Source of the DNA: Halomonas shengliensis
GTDB taxonomy: Bacteria; Pseudomonadota; Gammaproteobacteria; Pseudomonadales; Halomonadaceae
NCBI RefSeq assembly: GCF_900104135.1
Contig: NZ_FNIV01000013.1
Span: forward strand, 1-64,000
DNA: 64,000 nucleotides
Direction: 5' to 3'
The position numbers were made by a program, and so were the translations under genes. The notes under the pieces were generated by a model. It saw only the letters and a list, made by a program, of their open reading frames with translations. It did no database searches and was not told where the DNA came from. Of this stretch, positions 21,968 through 31,888 are shown in pieces; position 1 is the stretch's first letter; every line of letters starts with the position of its first letter.

Positions 21968-22269
21968 GCCGCGCGTCTCCCTGCTTCTGTTACATTCGGT
22001 TTCAGTATGTATCAAGGGTAGCCGTTCCGATAGAGTGGCGAGGCAAAATGCCGCCGCCGCGCGAGGGGGAGTGCCTACAGTCTAGCCGCTGATGGGCGTC
22101 GACACACAGCATGTGGGACAGCCACAGGGCAGGATGGCTCTGAAAAATGTGCCGGTTGTGTCTTTCACCTACACATTAAGTATATAAGAATAACTATTAA
22201 TCACTTTTCATTATAACCAACCTCCGGTAGAAAGGGCCCCACTAAAACCCCCTCCCCGACAGGCACACC
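21968..22269. promoter_or_regulatory. Divergent region between pilE and the FadL-type relic
   Basis: About 300 bp without a gene. The half nearer the porin gene (about 22155-22215) is strikingly AT-rich for this genome and contains TATATAAG and TATAA strings; it is the likely promoter for the plus-strand gene. TTGTGT at 22156-22161 could be a -35 but the spacing is not convincing. The pilE-side promoter could not be assigned. Confidence 0.45.
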
Positions 22270-23490
22270 ATGAACCGGAAGCACACCCTCCTGCTGCTGG
22301 CGGTGCTGGCCCCCGCCCAGGCGCTGGCCACCAACGGCTACTTCTCCCACGGCTACGGCACCATCAACCAAGGCATGGCGGGCGCCGGCACCGCCCTGGC
22401 CCAGGACAGCATCGCCGCGGCCACCAACCCTGCGGGCATGGCCTTCGTTGGTAACCGCGCGGATATCGGTGCGGAGCTGTTCTCGCCCCGTCGGGAGTAC
22501 TCGGTGGAAGGTCCTGGCTTTCCGATGCCCGGCAACCGCGAGAGCTAGAACGAGGCCTTCGTGATCCCCAGCGCCGGCTACAACCGCCAGCTTACCGAGC
22601 GCCAGACCCTGGGCGTCTCGGTGTTCGCCAACGGCGGCATGAACACCGAGTATAGTGGCCGCGACGGCGGCACCTTCGGGGCCGGCGAGGCCGGGGTGAA
22701 CCTGGAGCAGCTGTTTATCGCGCCCACCTGGACATGGAAGCTCAACGAGGACCATGCCTTCGGCATCTCGCCGGTAATCGCCTACCAGCGCTTCTCAGCC
22801 ACGGGCCTGGATAGCTTCGCCGGCTTCTCGTCCGATCCGAGCGCGCTCTCCAACAACGGCACCGACGATGCCTGGGGCTACGGCTTCCAGCTCGGTTGGC
22901 AGGGTCAGCTGACCGACGACCTGCGCGGCGGCCTGAGCTGGCGTAAGGTGCTGAAGATGGAGGAGTTCGACGACTACCGCGGCCTCTTCGCCGAGCAGGG
23001 CGACTTCGATATCCCGCAGATGTTCCACGCCGGCCTGGCCTGGTCCGGCATCGAGGATCACTGGCTGCTGCTGGACGTGCAGCATATCCGCTACAGCGAG
23101 ATCAATAGCGTGGGCAACGCCTTCGCCTCCCCCGGATTTCTGGGCGACGACGACGGCGCCGGCTTCGGCTGGGACGACATGACGGTGGTCAAGCTGGGCT
23201 GGCAGTGGCAGCAGGATGCCGACCAGACCTGGCGTGCCGGGGTGAGCTATGGCGAGCAGCCGATTCCCGACAGCGAGGTGCTGTTCAACATCCTCGCCCC
23301 CGGGGTGCAGCAGTGGCACGTCACCGGTGGGTTAACTCGCCAGATCGGCGATGGCCTGGAGCTCTCCGGCATGGCCTTCTACTCGCCGGAGGAGACGGTG
23401 CGCGGCGAGAACCCACTGGGGGATGGCCAGCAGATCGAACTGAGCATGCGCCAGATGGGCGCGGCGGTAAGCCTGGGGTGGCGGTTCTGA
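22270..23490 (+). pseudogene. FadL/OMPP1-type outer membrane porin, interrupted by an amber codon
   Basis: The two halves are in one frame and together give a 407-codon FadL-family long-chain fatty acid/hydrocarbon porin. The N-terminus has a signal peptide (LLLLAVLAPAQALA|TNGYF), the family hallmark S-H-G-Y-G-x4-Q-G-M-A-G-A-G, then N-P-A-G-M; the C-terminus ends in W-R-F, a beta-barrel end signature. A single TAG at 22546-22548 splits it after residue 92 (G-N-R-E-S-stop-N-E-A-F). The rest of the frame is clean and family-like, so the change is recent, a sequencing error, or read through. An internal GTG or ATG could restart but would lack the signal peptide. Confidence 0.85.
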
Positions 23491-23509
23491 GTCAGCCGGC
23501 TTGGTCAGG

Positions 23510-23552
23510 GGCGCCTGGCGGCGCCAGTCGCGATGCGGAGCATCCCTCCTAC
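23510..23552. repeat. REP-like element, copy A
   Basis: Hairpin GGCGCC-TGGC-GGCGCC, then AGTCGC, then a second hairpin GATGC-GGA-GCATC, then CCTCCTAC. Copies B (24839-24880) and C (25417-25473) share the first hairpin and the CCTCCTAC end. It lies in the gap after the porin relic. Confidence 0.7.
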
Positions 23553-23584
23553 CGGGTACTTGACCCGGGCGCTTGACGGCACCT

Positions 23585-23653
23585 TGCCGCTACGCGGCAT
23601 TCACCCGGCAAAGCCGGCCTCCCACAAGAATCGTTTCGCCCGGGGAAACCGGG
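23585..23653. repeat. Cluster of short palindromes, REP-like (D)
   Basis: Three hairpins in a row: TGCCGC-TAC-GCGGCA (23585-23599), CCGGC-AAA-GCCGG (23605-23617, followed by CCTCCCAC) and CCCGG-GGAAA-CCGGG (23639-23653). The central one resembles the REP elements common between Pseudomonas genes. No gene is present from 23491 to 23790. Confidence 0.6.
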
Positions 23654-23717
23654 CTGCCACATGGGGTGTTCCTGTCGCGATGCGAATATGCGATTAGAGC
23701 CCTCACTCTCACACAGG

Positions 23718-23749
23718 AACGCCGCCGTCATGCAGATGACGGCGGCGTT
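23718..23749 (-). terminator. Terminator of ispH operon
   Basis: A perfect 14-bp stem (23718-23731 with 23736-23749, 4-nt loop) begins about 40 nt after the ispH stop. The minus-strand tail is TTCCTGTG, so the T-tract is short; the plus-strand tail (CGCTTTCC) could serve the porin relic. Confidence 0.75.
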
Positions 23750-23790
23750 CGCTTTCCTGCCCTTCCTGCCGGCTCTCTTGCGGCTATTGG

Positions 23791-24744
23791 CTACTCGCTG
23801 ACGATGACCCGCTCGCGCAGTTCGCGGGGCATGGAGAAGGTGATGGTCTCCTCGCGGCCGGCGAGTTCCTCGGGGGCGCTGGCGCCGAGGCTCTTCAGCC
23901 GATCGATCACGCCCTGCACCAGCACCTCGGGGGCGCTGGCACCGGCGGTGACACCGATGGCGTTCACGCCCTCGAGCCAGGCGGGCTCGATCTGCTCGGC
24001 GCTGTCGATCAGGTAGGCCGGGGTGCCGACCCGCTCGGAGAGCTCGCGCAGGCGGTTGGAGTTGGAGCTGTTGGGGCTGCCCACCACCAATACCAGGTCC
24101 GCGCCTTCGGCCAGCTCGCGCACGGCGTCCTGGCGGTTCTGGGTGGCGTAGCAGATGTCGTCCTTGCGCGGCCCCTGGATCTCCGGGAACTTGGCGCGCA
24201 GGGCATCGATCACCCGGGCGGTGTCGTCCATGGAGAGGGTGGTCTGGGTGACGAAGGCCAGCCGGCTCGGGTCCTTGACCTCGAGCTTGGCGACATCCTC
24301 CTCGTCCTCCACCAGGTAGATAGCGCCGCCGTGGGAGGTGTCGTAGCGCCCCATGGTGCCCTCCACCTCGGGGTGCCCCTCGTGGCCGATCAGGATGCAC
24401 TCCTGGCCACGTTTGGCGTAGCGCAGCACCTCCATATGCACCTTGGTGACCAGCGGGCAGGTGGCGTCGAATACCTTGAGGCCGCGGCGCTCCGCCTCCT
24501 GCTGAACGGCGCGGGAGACGCCATGGGCGGAGAAGATCACGATGACGTCGTCGGGGACCTCCTGGAGCTCCTCGACGAAGATGGCGCCGCGCTCGCGCAG
24601 GCTGTCCACCACGAAGCGGTTATGGACCACCTCGTGGCGCACGTAGATCGGCGGGCCGAACACGTCCAGGGCGCCGTTGACGATCTCGATGGCGCGGTCG
24701 ACGCCGGCGCAGAAGCCGCGGGGATTGGCCAGTTTGATCTGCAT
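23791..24744 (-). CDS. ispH: 4-hydroxy-3-methylbut-2-enyl diphosphate reductase
   Basis: The last enzyme of the MEP isoprenoid pathway, an iron-sulfur enzyme giving IPP and DMAPP. The 317-residue protein has the three cluster cysteines in [15 protein letters not shown] and D-I-C-Y-A-T-Q-N-R, and the catalytic Glu/His region [13 protein letters not shown]. The ATG at 24744 begins the family N-terminus [14 protein letters not shown]. It is the distal gene of the ribF-ileS-lspA-fkpB-ispH series. Confidence 0.96.
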   Translation of the reverse strand: MQIKLANPRGFCAGVDRAIEIVNGALDVFGPPIYVRHEVVHNRFVVDSLRERGAIFVEELQEVPDDVIVIFSAHGVSRAVQQEAERRGLKVFDATCPLVTKVHMEVLRYAKRGQECILIGHEGHPEVEGTMGRYDTSHGGAIYLVEDEEDVAKLEVKDPSRLAFVTQTTLSMDDTARVIDALRAKFPEIQGPRKDDICYATQNRQDAVRELAEGADLVLVVGSPNSSNSNRLRELSERVGTPAYLIDSAEQIEPAWLEGVNAIGVTAGASAPEVLVQGVIDRLKSLGASAPEELAGREETITFSMPRELRERVIVSE

Positions 24745-24838
24745 GGGTATCTGCCTTGATGCGTCAGGGGGCATCTGCCTGTTGGTTTCGGTGGCCTTCG
24801 GGGTGTGAGCCTGAGGGTTGGCCTCGGTGCCATCGCCG

Positions 24839-24880
24839 GGCGCCTGCGGCGCCAGTCGCGAGGCGAAGCCTCCCTCCTAC
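24839..24880. repeat. REP-like element, copy B
   Basis: GGCGCC-TGC-GGCGCC, AGTCGC, GAGGC-GAA-GCCTC, CCTCCTAC. Compared with copy A the second stem differs on both arms in a compensating way, so the fold is kept. It sits between ispH and fkpB. Confidence 0.7.
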
Positions 24881-24893
24881 TGCGATTGGCGCC

Positions 24894-25355
24894 TCAATGG
24901 GTCGTGGCGGGCTTCACATCCAGCACTTCCACCTCGAAGGTGAGGGTACGCCCCGCCAGCGGATGGTTGAAGTCCACGTCGACCATCTCGCCCTCGATGG
25001 CGCTGATCACGCCGGGCAGCTCGCCGCCGCCGGGGTCGGCGAAGGACATCACGGTGCCGAGTTCCAGCGGCTCCTCGCCGAAGTCGTCGCGCTTGAGGCG
25101 CTGGATGTTCTGCGGATTGTGCTGGCCGAAGGCGTGCTCCGGGGTGATCTCGAAGGTGGCGCTCTCGCCGGCGCTCATGCCCTTCATGGGGTGCTCGAAG
25201 CCGGGGGGCAGGTTGCCGTCGCCCACCTGGAAGGTGGCCGGGGCCTTGTCGCGGGTGGAGTCCACCACGGTGCCGTCTTCCAGCTTGAGGGTGAAGTGCA
25301 GGGTGACTTCCATGCCCTCGTCGATGCGGTACTGCTCGCTGTTCTGGTCGGTCAT
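24894..25355 (-). CDS. fkpB: FKBP-type peptidyl-prolyl isomerase (SlpA/FkpB family)
   Basis: A 153-residue FKBP of the SlyD/SlpA type: L-E-D-G-T-V-V-D-S-T, the inserted-in-flap loop, then N-H-P-L-A-G-x-T-L-T-F-E-V-E-V. It speeds prolyl isomerisation and chaperones folding in the cytosol. Its position between lspA and ispH is conserved across gammaproteobacteria. The ATG at 25355 starts MTDQNSEQYRI; the ribosome site is weak. Confidence 0.92.
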   Translation of the reverse strand: MTDQNSEQYRIDEGMEVTLHFTLKLEDGTVVDSTRDKAPATFQVGDGNLPPGFEHPMKGMSAGESATFEITPEHAFGQHNPQNIQRLKRDDFGEEPLELGTVMSFADPGGGELPGVISAIEGEMVDVDFNHPLAGRTLTFEVEVLDVKPATTH

Positions 25356-25416
25356 GGGGTATTGGGCTCGGTAAAAAGGATTAGGTTCGTGGCGAGGCTT
25401 GGGCAACACCGCCGGG

Positions 25417-25473
25417 GCGCCTTCGGCGCCATTCGGCGAAACGTCGCACCGCCGGCGGAGCCGGCCTCCTACC
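25417..25473. repeat. REP-like element, copy C (diverged)
   Basis: GGCGCC-TTC-GGCGCC followed by a longer spacer, GCCGGCGGAGCCGGC and CCTCCTAC. It shares the first hairpin and 3' end with copies A and B but has a different middle palindrome. It lies between fkpB and lspA. Confidence 0.55.
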
Positions 25474-25482
25474 AATCAGTGG

Positions 25483-26022
25483 TCAGCTACGCTTCCGCGC
25501 GCGGCGCTTCTCGCCGACCACGGATTCCCAGATCAGGCCGATGGCGCCGACGGTGATGCCGATGTCCGCCACGTTGAACGCCGGGTAGTACCAGCCCGCC
25601 GCGTGGAAGGAGAGGAAGTCCACCACGTAGCCGTGCACCAGGCGGTCGTAGAGGTTGCCCAGGGCGCCGCCGATGATCAGCGCCAGCGAGGCCGCCAGCA
25701 GCGTCTCGTCCGCCCTGAGGCGGCGCATCCAGATCGTCAGGCCGATGCTCGCCCCCACCGCGATGGCGGCGAAGAACCAGCGCTGCCAGCCGGGATGGTC
25801 GGCCAGGAAGCTGAAGGCCGCGCCGGTGTTGTGCAGCAGCGTCAGGTCGAAGAAGGGCAGCACCTCCACCGGCCGGGCGTAGTCGAGCCAGGCACTGGCG
25901 GCGGTCTTGGTGGCGAGGTCCAGCACGATCACCGCCAGCGCCAGCCACAGCCAGCGCAGCGGCTGGCGCATGGGAGCCCGCTCGGGGGCGCCCTGCTCAC
26001 CTTGCGTGTCGCCCGTGGCCAT
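25483..26022 (-). CDS. lspA: Lipoprotein signal peptidase II
   Basis: Inner-membrane aspartyl protease that removes the signal peptide from diacylglyceryl-prolipoproteins such as BamD. The 179-residue protein has four membrane helices and the catalytic aspartates in G-N-L-Y-D-R and F-N-V-A-D-I. The ATG at 26022 follows GGGTGAGG and begins 10 bp after ileS, supporting cotranscription. Confidence 0.95.
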   Translation of the reverse strand: MATGDTQGEQGAPERAPMRQPLRWLWLALAVIVLDLATKTAASAWLDYARPVEVLPFFDLTLLHNTGAAFSFLADHPGWQRWFFAAIAVGASIGLTIWMRRLRADETLLAASLALIIGGALGNLYDRLVHGYVVDFLSFHAAGWYYPAFNVADIGITVGAIGLIWESVVGEKRRARKRS

Positions 26023-26032
26023 GGCCTCACCC

Positions 26033-28879
26033 TTACGCATAGCGGCGCGTTTCGCCGGGACCATCCGGCAGGTTGCTGATGCAGCGGTTGCAGAGGTCCG
26101 GGTGCTCGGGGTGGGTGCCCACCTCCTCGCGGTGGTGCCAGCAGCGCTCGCACTTGTTGTTGGGGCTCTCGACCACCGCCACCTTGAGGCCATCAAGCTC
26201 GGTGGCCTCGGCGCCCTCTCCTTCACCCTCGGCCTCGGCCAGCGGCCTGAGGGTCACCTCGCTGGTCAGCATCACGAAGCGCAGCTCCTCGCCCAGCTTG
26301 GCCAGGGTGGCGTGCAGCGCGTCGTCCACGTAGAGGGTGACCTCGGCGGCCAGGCTGCCCTTGATCACCTTGGCGTTGCGGGCATCCTCCAGGCACTTGT
26401 TGACCGCCTGCTTGACGGTGAGCACCCGCTCCCAGAAGTCGCGGCCCATCTCGGCGTCGTCGGCGAGCGTGGCAAGGCCGGTGTAGTACTCCTCGAGCAG
26501 CACGCTGTCGCCGCGCGCGCCGGGGATATGCTCGTAGATCTCCTCGGCGGTGAACGAGAGGATCGGTGCCACCCAGCGCGAGAGCGCCTCCACCACGTGG
26601 TAAAGGGCGGTCTGGGCGCTGCGCCGCGCCACCGAGTCGGCCTGGGTGGTGTACTGGCGATCCTTGATCACGTCCAGGTAGAAGCCGCCCAACTCCCGGG
26701 CGCAGAAGCCGTGCACCTGCTGGTAGACGTCGAGGAAGCGGTACTCCTCATAGGCCTTCTGGATGCGCGCCTGCAGCTGGGCGGCGCGGTCCACCACCCA
26801 CTGGTCCAGGGCCAGCATCTCGCCGAAGGGCAGCGCGTCGCGCGCCGGGTCGAAGCCGTTGAGGTTGGCCAGCAGGAAACGCGCGGTGTTGCGGATACGC
26901 CGGTAGACATCGGCGGTGCGCTTGAGGATCTCGTCGGAGACCGCCATCTCGCCGGAGTAGTCGGTGGAGGCGGTCCACAGGCGCAGGATGTCGGCGCCGA
27001 GCTTGTCCATCACCTCCTGGGGCGCCACCACGTTGCCCACCGACTTGGACATCTTGCGGCCCTGGGCGTCCACGGTGAAGCCGTGGGTGAGCAGGCCGCG
27101 GTACGGCGGGTGGCCGTCCATGGCGCAGCCGGTGAGCAGCGAGGAGTGGAACCAGCCGCGGTGCTGGTCGGAGCCCTCCAGGTACAGATCCGCCCGCGGG
27201 CCGCTCTCGTGGCCATGGGGGTGTGAGCCGCGCAGCACGTGACGATGAGTGGTGCCGGAGTCGAACCACACGTCCAGGGTGTCGGTCACCTTCTCGTAGT
27301 CGGCGGCCTCCTCGCCCAGCAGCTCCGCGGGGTCGAGGCGGAACCAGGCGTCGATGCCCTCGGCCTCAACGCGCTTGGCGGCCTCCTCCATCAGTGCCAC
27401 GGTGCGCGGGTGCAGCTCGCCGGTGGACTTGTGCAGGAAGAAGGGGATCGGCACGCCCCAGTTGCGCTGGCGCGAGATGCACCAGTCCGGGCGGTTGGCG
27501 ATCATGCTGTGCAGGCGCGCCTGGCCCCAGGCCGGGGTGAAGGTGGTGGCCTCGATGCCCTCAAGCGCCCGCTCGCGCAGGGTCCTGCCGTCCTTCCCTT
27601 GCACGTCCATGCCCACGAACCACTGGGCGGTGGCGCGATAGATCACCGGGGTCTTGTGGCGCCAGCAGTGCATGTAGCTGTGGGTGATCGGGGTATGGGC
27701 CATCAGCGCGCCCACCTCGTCGAGCTTGGCGACGATCTGCGGATTGGCCTTCCAGATCATCTGGCCGCCGAAGAACGGCAGGTCGTCGGCGTAGACGCCA
27801 TCGCCCTGCACCGGGTTGAGCATCTCGTCGAAGCTCATGCCGTGCTCGCGGCAGGTGACGAAGTCATCCACGCCGTAGGAGGGGGCGGAGTGGACGATGC
27901 CGGTGCTGCCCACCTCGCTCTCCACGTAGTCGGCGAGATACACCGGCGAGAAGCGCTCATAGAAGGGGTGACGGAAGCGGATGCCGTCGAAGGCCTCGCC
28001 CCGGGCGGTGGCGATCACCTCGCCCTCAAGGCCGTAGCGCGCAAGGCACGATTCCACCAGCTCCTCGGCCAGCACCAGCAGGCGGCTGCCGGTGTCCACC
28101 AGGGCATAGGTGAACTCGGGGTGCATGTTGAGCGCCTGGTTGGCGGGGATGGTCCAGGGAGTGGTGGTCCAGATGACGATGGCGGCGGGCTTGGGCAGCT
28201 CGCCCAGACTGAAGGCGCCGGCCAGGCGGTCGGCATCCTCCACCGCGAAGGCGACGTCGATGGCGTCGGAGCGCTTGTCCTGGTACTCCACCTCGGCCTC
28301 GGCCAGCGCCGAGCCGCAGTCGAAGCACCAGTTGACGGGCTTCAGGCCCTTGAAGACGTAGCCCGCCTCGACCATCTCGGCCAGGGCGCGGATCTCGCCG
28401 GCCTCGTTGGCGAAGTCCATGGAGCGGTAGGGGTTGTCCCAGTCGCCCACCACGCCCAGGCGCACGAAGTCCTTGAGCTGGCCCTGGATCTGCTCGGCGG
28501 CATACTCGCGGCACAGCTCGCGGGCGCGCTCGGGCGCCAGTCGCTTGCCATGGGTGGTCTCCACCTTGTGCTCGATGGGCAGGCCGTGGCAGTCCCAGCC
28601 GGGCACGTAGGGGGCATCGAAGCCGGCCAGGTTCTTCGACTTGACGATGATGTCCTTGAGGATCTTGTTGACGGCGTGACCGATATGGATGCTGCCATTG
28701 GCGTAGGGAGGGCCATCGTGCAGCACGAACAGCTCCCGGCCGCGGCGCGCCTCGCGCAGGCGGTGGTAGAGGTCCAGTTGCTGCCACTGCGCCAGCCGCT
28801 CGGGCTCGCGCTTGGGCAACATGCCGCGCATCGGGAAGTCGGTTTCTGGCAGGTTCAGAGTGGGCTTGTAGTCGCTCAT
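26033..28879 (-). CDS. ileS: Isoleucyl-tRNA synthetase
   Basis: Charges tRNA-Ile and edits misactivated valine. The 948-residue class I synthetase shows the HIGH-type motif ([11 protein letters not shown]), the KMSKS loop ([10 protein letters not shown]), the editing domain between them, and a C-terminal zinc finger with paired Cys (K-C-E-R-C-W and L-C-N-R-C). The ATG at 28879 (AGGA upstream, 10 bp after the ribF stop) is preferred over the ATG at 28903, which has no ribosome site and would overlap ribF. Confidence 0.97.
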   Translation of the reverse strand: MSDYKPTLNLPETDFPMRGMLPKREPERLAQWQQLDLYHRLREARRGRELFVLHDGPPYANGSIHIGHAVNKILKDIIVKSKNLAGFDAPYVPGWDCHGLPIEHKVETTHGKRLAPERARELCREYAAEQIQGQLKDFVRLGVVGDWDNPYRSMDFANEAGEIRALAEMVEAGYVFKGLKPVNWCFDCGSALAEAEVEYQDKRSDAIDVAFAVEDADRLAGAFSLGELPKPAAIVIWTTTPWTIPANQALNMHPEFTYALVDTGSRLLVLAEELVESCLARYGLEGEVIATARGEAFDGIRFRHPFYERFSPVYLADYVESEVGSTGIVHSAPSYGVDDFVTCREHGMSFDEMLNPVQGDGVYADDLPFFGGQMIWKANPQIVAKLDEVGALMAHTPITHSYMHCWRHKTPVIYRATAQWFVGMDVQGKDGRTLRERALEGIEATTFTPAWGQARLHSMIANRPDWCISRQRNWGVPIPFFLHKSTGELHPRTVALMEEAAKRVEAEGIDAWFRLDPAELLGEEAADYEKVTDTLDVWFDSGTTHRHVLRGSHPHGHESGPRADLYLEGSDQHRGWFHSSLLTGCAMDGHPPYRGLLTHGFTVDAQGRKMSKSVGNVVAPQEVMDKLGADILRLWTASTDYSGEMAVSDEILKRTADVYRRIRNTARFLLANLNGFDPARDALPFGEMLALDQWVVDRAAQLQARIQKAYEEYRFLDVYQQVHGFCARELGGFYLDVIKDRQYTTQADSVARRSAQTALYHVVEALSRWVAPILSFTAEEIYEHIPGARGDSVLLEEYYTGLATLADDAEMGRDFWERVLTVKQAVNKCLEDARNAKVIKGSLAAEVTLYVDDALHATLAKLGEELRFVMLTSEVTLRPLAEAEGEGEGAEATELDGLKVAVVESPNNKCERCWHHREEVGTHPEHPDLCNRCISNLPDGPGETRRYA

Positions 28880-28889
28880 ATCCTGGGGG

Positions 28890-29942
28890 TCAGCCGTCGT
28901 CATGGTCGGCGGGCGCGCCCGCCGAGGAATCGAGTGTCACGGCCTCGCGCGCCAGCGGCGCCGATGCCAGAGGAAGGGAAGCGTCATTACCGAAGCCTTC
29001 GGGGTGCGGTAAAGGATGCTGCGAGAAGTAGCTCCGGGCGCGCTCGAGGTCGAGGCCGATCTGGTGCTTCAGGGCCGCGAAGTCGTCGAACTTCACCTCG
29101 CCGCGCAGCTTGGCGCAGGGCAACACCGCCAGGCGCTCGCCGTAGAGGTCGCCGTCGAAGTCGAACAGGTGCACCTCCAGCACCGGCCGGGTGCTGCCCA
29201 CCGTGGGGCGCCAGCCGATATTGGCCACGCCGGGCAGGCGGCGCCCGTCGGGCAGCTCGCTGATCACCGCATAGACCCCCTGCAGGGCCAGGGAGCGCAC
29301 CGGCTGGGGCAGGTTGGCGGTGGGCACGCCGATGGTGCGGCCGAGCTTCTGGTCCGCCACCACCCGGCCACCCAGGCGATAGGGGCGACCCATCAGCCGG
29401 GCGGCGGCCTCGAAGTTGCCGCTGGCCAGCAGGGTGCGGACGCGGGTGCTGGAGACGCGCTCGTCGTCGACGGTAAAGGTACGGGTGTGTTCCACGCCGA
29501 AGCCATGGGCCTCGCCCACCGCGGTGAGCAGGTGGAAGTCGCCCCGCCGGTCGCAGCCGAAGCGGAAGTCGTCGCCCACCACCAGGTGGCGCACGCCCAG
29601 CCCCTCGATCAGCACGCGGCGGATGAAGGCCTCGGCGGTCAGGCTGCGCAGGGCGTCGTTGAAGGGCAGGCAGAGCACCCGCTCGACCCCCGCCTCGCCC
29701 AGTAAGCGCACCTTGTCGCGCAGGCGGGTGAGCCGCGGCGGGGCCTGCTCGCCGGCGAAGAACTCCCGGGGCTGGGGCTCGAACACCACCACCGTCACCG
29801 GCAGGCCGAGACGCGCCGCCTGCTCGCGACACTGCTCGAGGATCGCCTGATGGCCCAGGTGCACGCCATCGAAGTTGCCGATGGTGGCCACGCAGCCGCG
29901 GTGCTCGTCGCGCAGGTTGTGCAGTCCTCGGATCACTTGCAT
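28890..29942 (-). CDS. ribF: Bifunctional riboflavin kinase/FAD synthetase
   Basis: Makes FMN and FAD from riboflavin. The 350-residue protein has the N-terminal adenylyltransferase ([19 protein letters not shown]) and the C-terminal kinase ([10 protein letters not shown]). The C-terminus has an extra tail of about 35 residues rich in Ala and Asp. It heads the ribF-ileS-lspA-fkpB-ispH series. The gap of 222 bp to murJ holds no gene; I saw no FMN riboswitch. Confidence 0.96.
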   Translation of the reverse strand: MQVIRGLHNLRDEHRGCVATIGNFDGVHLGHQAILEQCREQAARLGLPVTVVVFEPQPREFFAGEQAPPRLTRLRDKVRLLGEAGVERVLCLPFNDALRSLTAEAFIRRVLIEGLGVRHLVVGDDFRFGCDRRGDFHLLTAVGEAHGFGVEHTRTFTVDDERVSSTRVRTLLASGNFEAAARLMGRPYRLGGRVVADQKLGRTIGVPTANLPQPVRSLALQGVYAVISELPDGRRLPGVANIGWRPTVGSTRPVLEVHLFDFDGDLYGERLAVLPCAKLRGEVKFDDFAALKHQIGLDLERARSYFSQHPLPHPEGFGNDASLPLASAPLAREAVTLDSSAGAPADHDDG

Positions 29943-30164
29943 GGCGTGGTAGAGCCCCGCTCGGCGTCGGTTGGGTGGTCAAATCGTCGATTATACCGGA
30001 CAGCCGGCCCCTTGACAGCCGGGCCGGGCGACGGCAAGGCCATGTTGCTCGTCGAGGAGGCGCTGTAAATCCCTCCCTGGAAGCTACCGACGCCATCCCT
30101 GGCGTAGGACCTCCTCTTCAGCCTGTCCCCAGCGCCCCTCGCCACGTGGCAGCCACGGAGGTAC

Positions 30165-31763
30165 TTAACTCTTCATCCGGAAGTGGCGCAGGCGCACCCC
30201 GGTGGCGGCCAGCCAGGCGAAGTAGAGCGCCGCACCGCCGACCACCAGGGCGGCCAGCCAGGCGACACGCTGCCAGATCCCCCAGCCGAGCCACGCCTGC
30301 CACTCCGGCGCGGCCCAGGCGAGCGCCAGCCCCATCACCGCGCAGCCGCCCAGCAGCTGTACCGCGTAGCGCCCCCAGCCGGGCTGGAACACCAGCACGC
30401 CCTGCTTCCTGAGCAGCCAGCCCAGCAGGCCGGCGTTAAGGAAGGCCGAGAGCGCGGTGGCCAGCGCTAGGCCGGCGTGGGCCAGCGGCCAGATCAGCAG
30501 CAGGTTGAACACCATGTTGGCGACCATGGCGACGATGCCCACCTTCACCGGTGTCTTGGTGTCCTGGCGGGCGAAGAAGCCCGGCGCCAGCACCTTGATC
30601 AGCATGAAGGCCACCAGGCCCAGCGAGTAGGCGCGCAGGCTCATCGCCGCCATGGCGATGTCGCGCTCGGTCATCGCGCCGTAGTGGAACAACGCGATCA
30701 GCAGCGGCTCGGCGAGCAGCGCCAGGGCCAGGGCCGCCGGCAGCCCCAGCAGCAGCACGGCGCGGATCGCCCAGTCGAGCATGGCGCTGAAGTGCTCGCC
30801 GGACTGCTCTGCATGGCGGCGGGAGAGCGCCGGCAGGATCACGGTGCCGATGGCGATGCCGAACACCCCCAGCGGCAGCTCCACCAGGCGGTCGGAGTAG
30901 TAGAGCCAGGAGACGCTGCCCGCCGCAAGCAGCGAGGCGAGCACGGTGTCCAGCAGCAGGTTGATCTGGGAGACAGAGACACCGAACAGCGCCGGGGCCA
31001 TCAGCGCCATGATCCGCCTGACGCCGGGGTGGGCGAAGCTGGGCCAGGGCCGCGGCATCAGCCCCAGTCGCACCAGGAAGGGCACCTGGAAGGCGAGCTG
31101 GGCCATGCCGGCGATCAGCACGCCCCAGGCCAGCGCCATGGCCGGCTGCTCGAACAGCGGTGTCAGCAGCAGCGCCGCGCCGATCAGCGAGAGGTTGAGC
31201 AGCACCGGGGTGAAGGCCGGCACCGCGAAGCGGTTCCAGGTGTTGAGCACGCTACCGGCGAACGCCGTCAGCGAGATCAGCAGCAGGTAGGGGAAGGTGA
31301 GGCGCAGCATGTCGGCGGTGAGCGCCAGCTTGGCCGGGTCGCGGCCGAAGCCGGGGGCGAAGACCCACACCAGCCAGGGGGCGGCGAACATGGCCAGCGC
31401 CGTAAGCAGGAAGAGCACCGCGGCGAGGCTGCCGGCGACGGCGTCCAGCAGCTCGCGCACCTCGCGCCGGCTGCCGCGGGTGGCGGCCTCCGAGAGCACC
31501 GGCACGAAGGCCTGGTTGAAGGCGCCCTCGGCGAACAGCCGGCGCATGAAGTTGGGGATCTTAAAGGCGACGAAGAAGGCGTCCGCCCCCTGCCCCGCGC
31601 CGAATAGCGCGGCGATCACCACGTCGCGGGCCAACCCCATCACCCGCGAGAGCATGGTCATCACGCTGACCACCAGGCCCGAGCGCATCAGCCCACCGGC
31701 CTTGGGGGCCACCACCTTGTCGCTCTCCTCCACCGGCACCGGCGGCTGCTCGCGTTCCGTCAC
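30165..31763 (-). CDS. murJ: Lipid II flippase MurJ
   Basis: Flips the peptidoglycan precursor lipid II across the inner membrane. The 532-residue, about 14-helix MOP-family protein shows the N-terminal L-S-R-V-M-G-L-A-R-D and F-F-V-A-F-K-I-P-N-F-x-R-R patterns with essential charged residues. The start is taken as GTG at 31763 (V-T-E-R-E-Q), with GAGGAC upstream; the next in-frame ATG is about 25 codons on and also possible. It lies between rpsT and ribF as in many gammaproteobacteria. Confidence 0.93.
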   Translation of the reverse strand: MTEREQPPVPVEESDKVVAPKAGGLMRSGLVVSVMTMLSRVMGLARDVVIAALFGAGQGADAFFVAFKIPNFMRRLFAEGAFNQAFVPVLSEAATRGSRREVRELLDAVAGSLAAVLFLLTALAMFAAPWLVWVFAPGFGRDPAKLALTADMLRLTFPYLLLISLTAFAGSVLNTWNRFAVPAFTPVLLNLSLIGAALLLTPLFEQPAMALAWGVLIAGMAQLAFQVPFLVRLGLMPRPWPSFAHPGVRRIMALMAPALFGVSVSQINLLLDTVLASLLAAGSVSWLYYSDRLVELPLGVFGIAIGTVILPALSRRHAEQSGEHFSAMLDWAIRAVLLLGLPAALALALLAEPLLIALFHYGAMTERDIAMAAMSLRAYSLGLVAFMLIKVLAPGFFARQDTKTPVKVGIVAMVANMVFNLLLIWPLAHAGLALATALSAFLNAGLLGWLLRKQGVLVFQPGWGRYAVQLLGGCAVMGLALAWAAPEWQAWLGWGIWQRVAWLAALVVGGAALYFAWLAATGVRLRHFRMKS

Positions 31764-31814
31764 GTCTCTGTCCTCACCCTGCCCCGGGCCTGAACGCGCC
31801 GGGAAAACGGCCAC

Positions 31815-31837
31815 AAAAAAACCGGCCGCAGCCGGTT
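31815..31837 (-). terminator. Intrinsic terminator of rpsT
   Basis: On the minus strand AACCGGC-TGCG-GCCGGTT is followed by a run of T residues (complement of A at 31815-31821). It lies about 50 nt after the rpsT stop and before the murJ start. Confidence 0.9.
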
Positions 31838-31888
31838 TCTTCACGAGGCGCGCCACCCGGGCGGCGCCTCGATGGCATCGGACCGGCT

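Noticed and set aside
22561..23490. Separate functional gene for the C-terminal part of the FadL-type porin
   Set aside because: It starts mid-barrel without a signal peptide and is in frame with the upstream part; a single interrupted gene explains both.
29943..30164. FMN riboswitch before ribF
   Set aside because: None of the conserved RFN-element blocks (for example AGGGGC...GGT...CCGAC) could be recognised in the gap.
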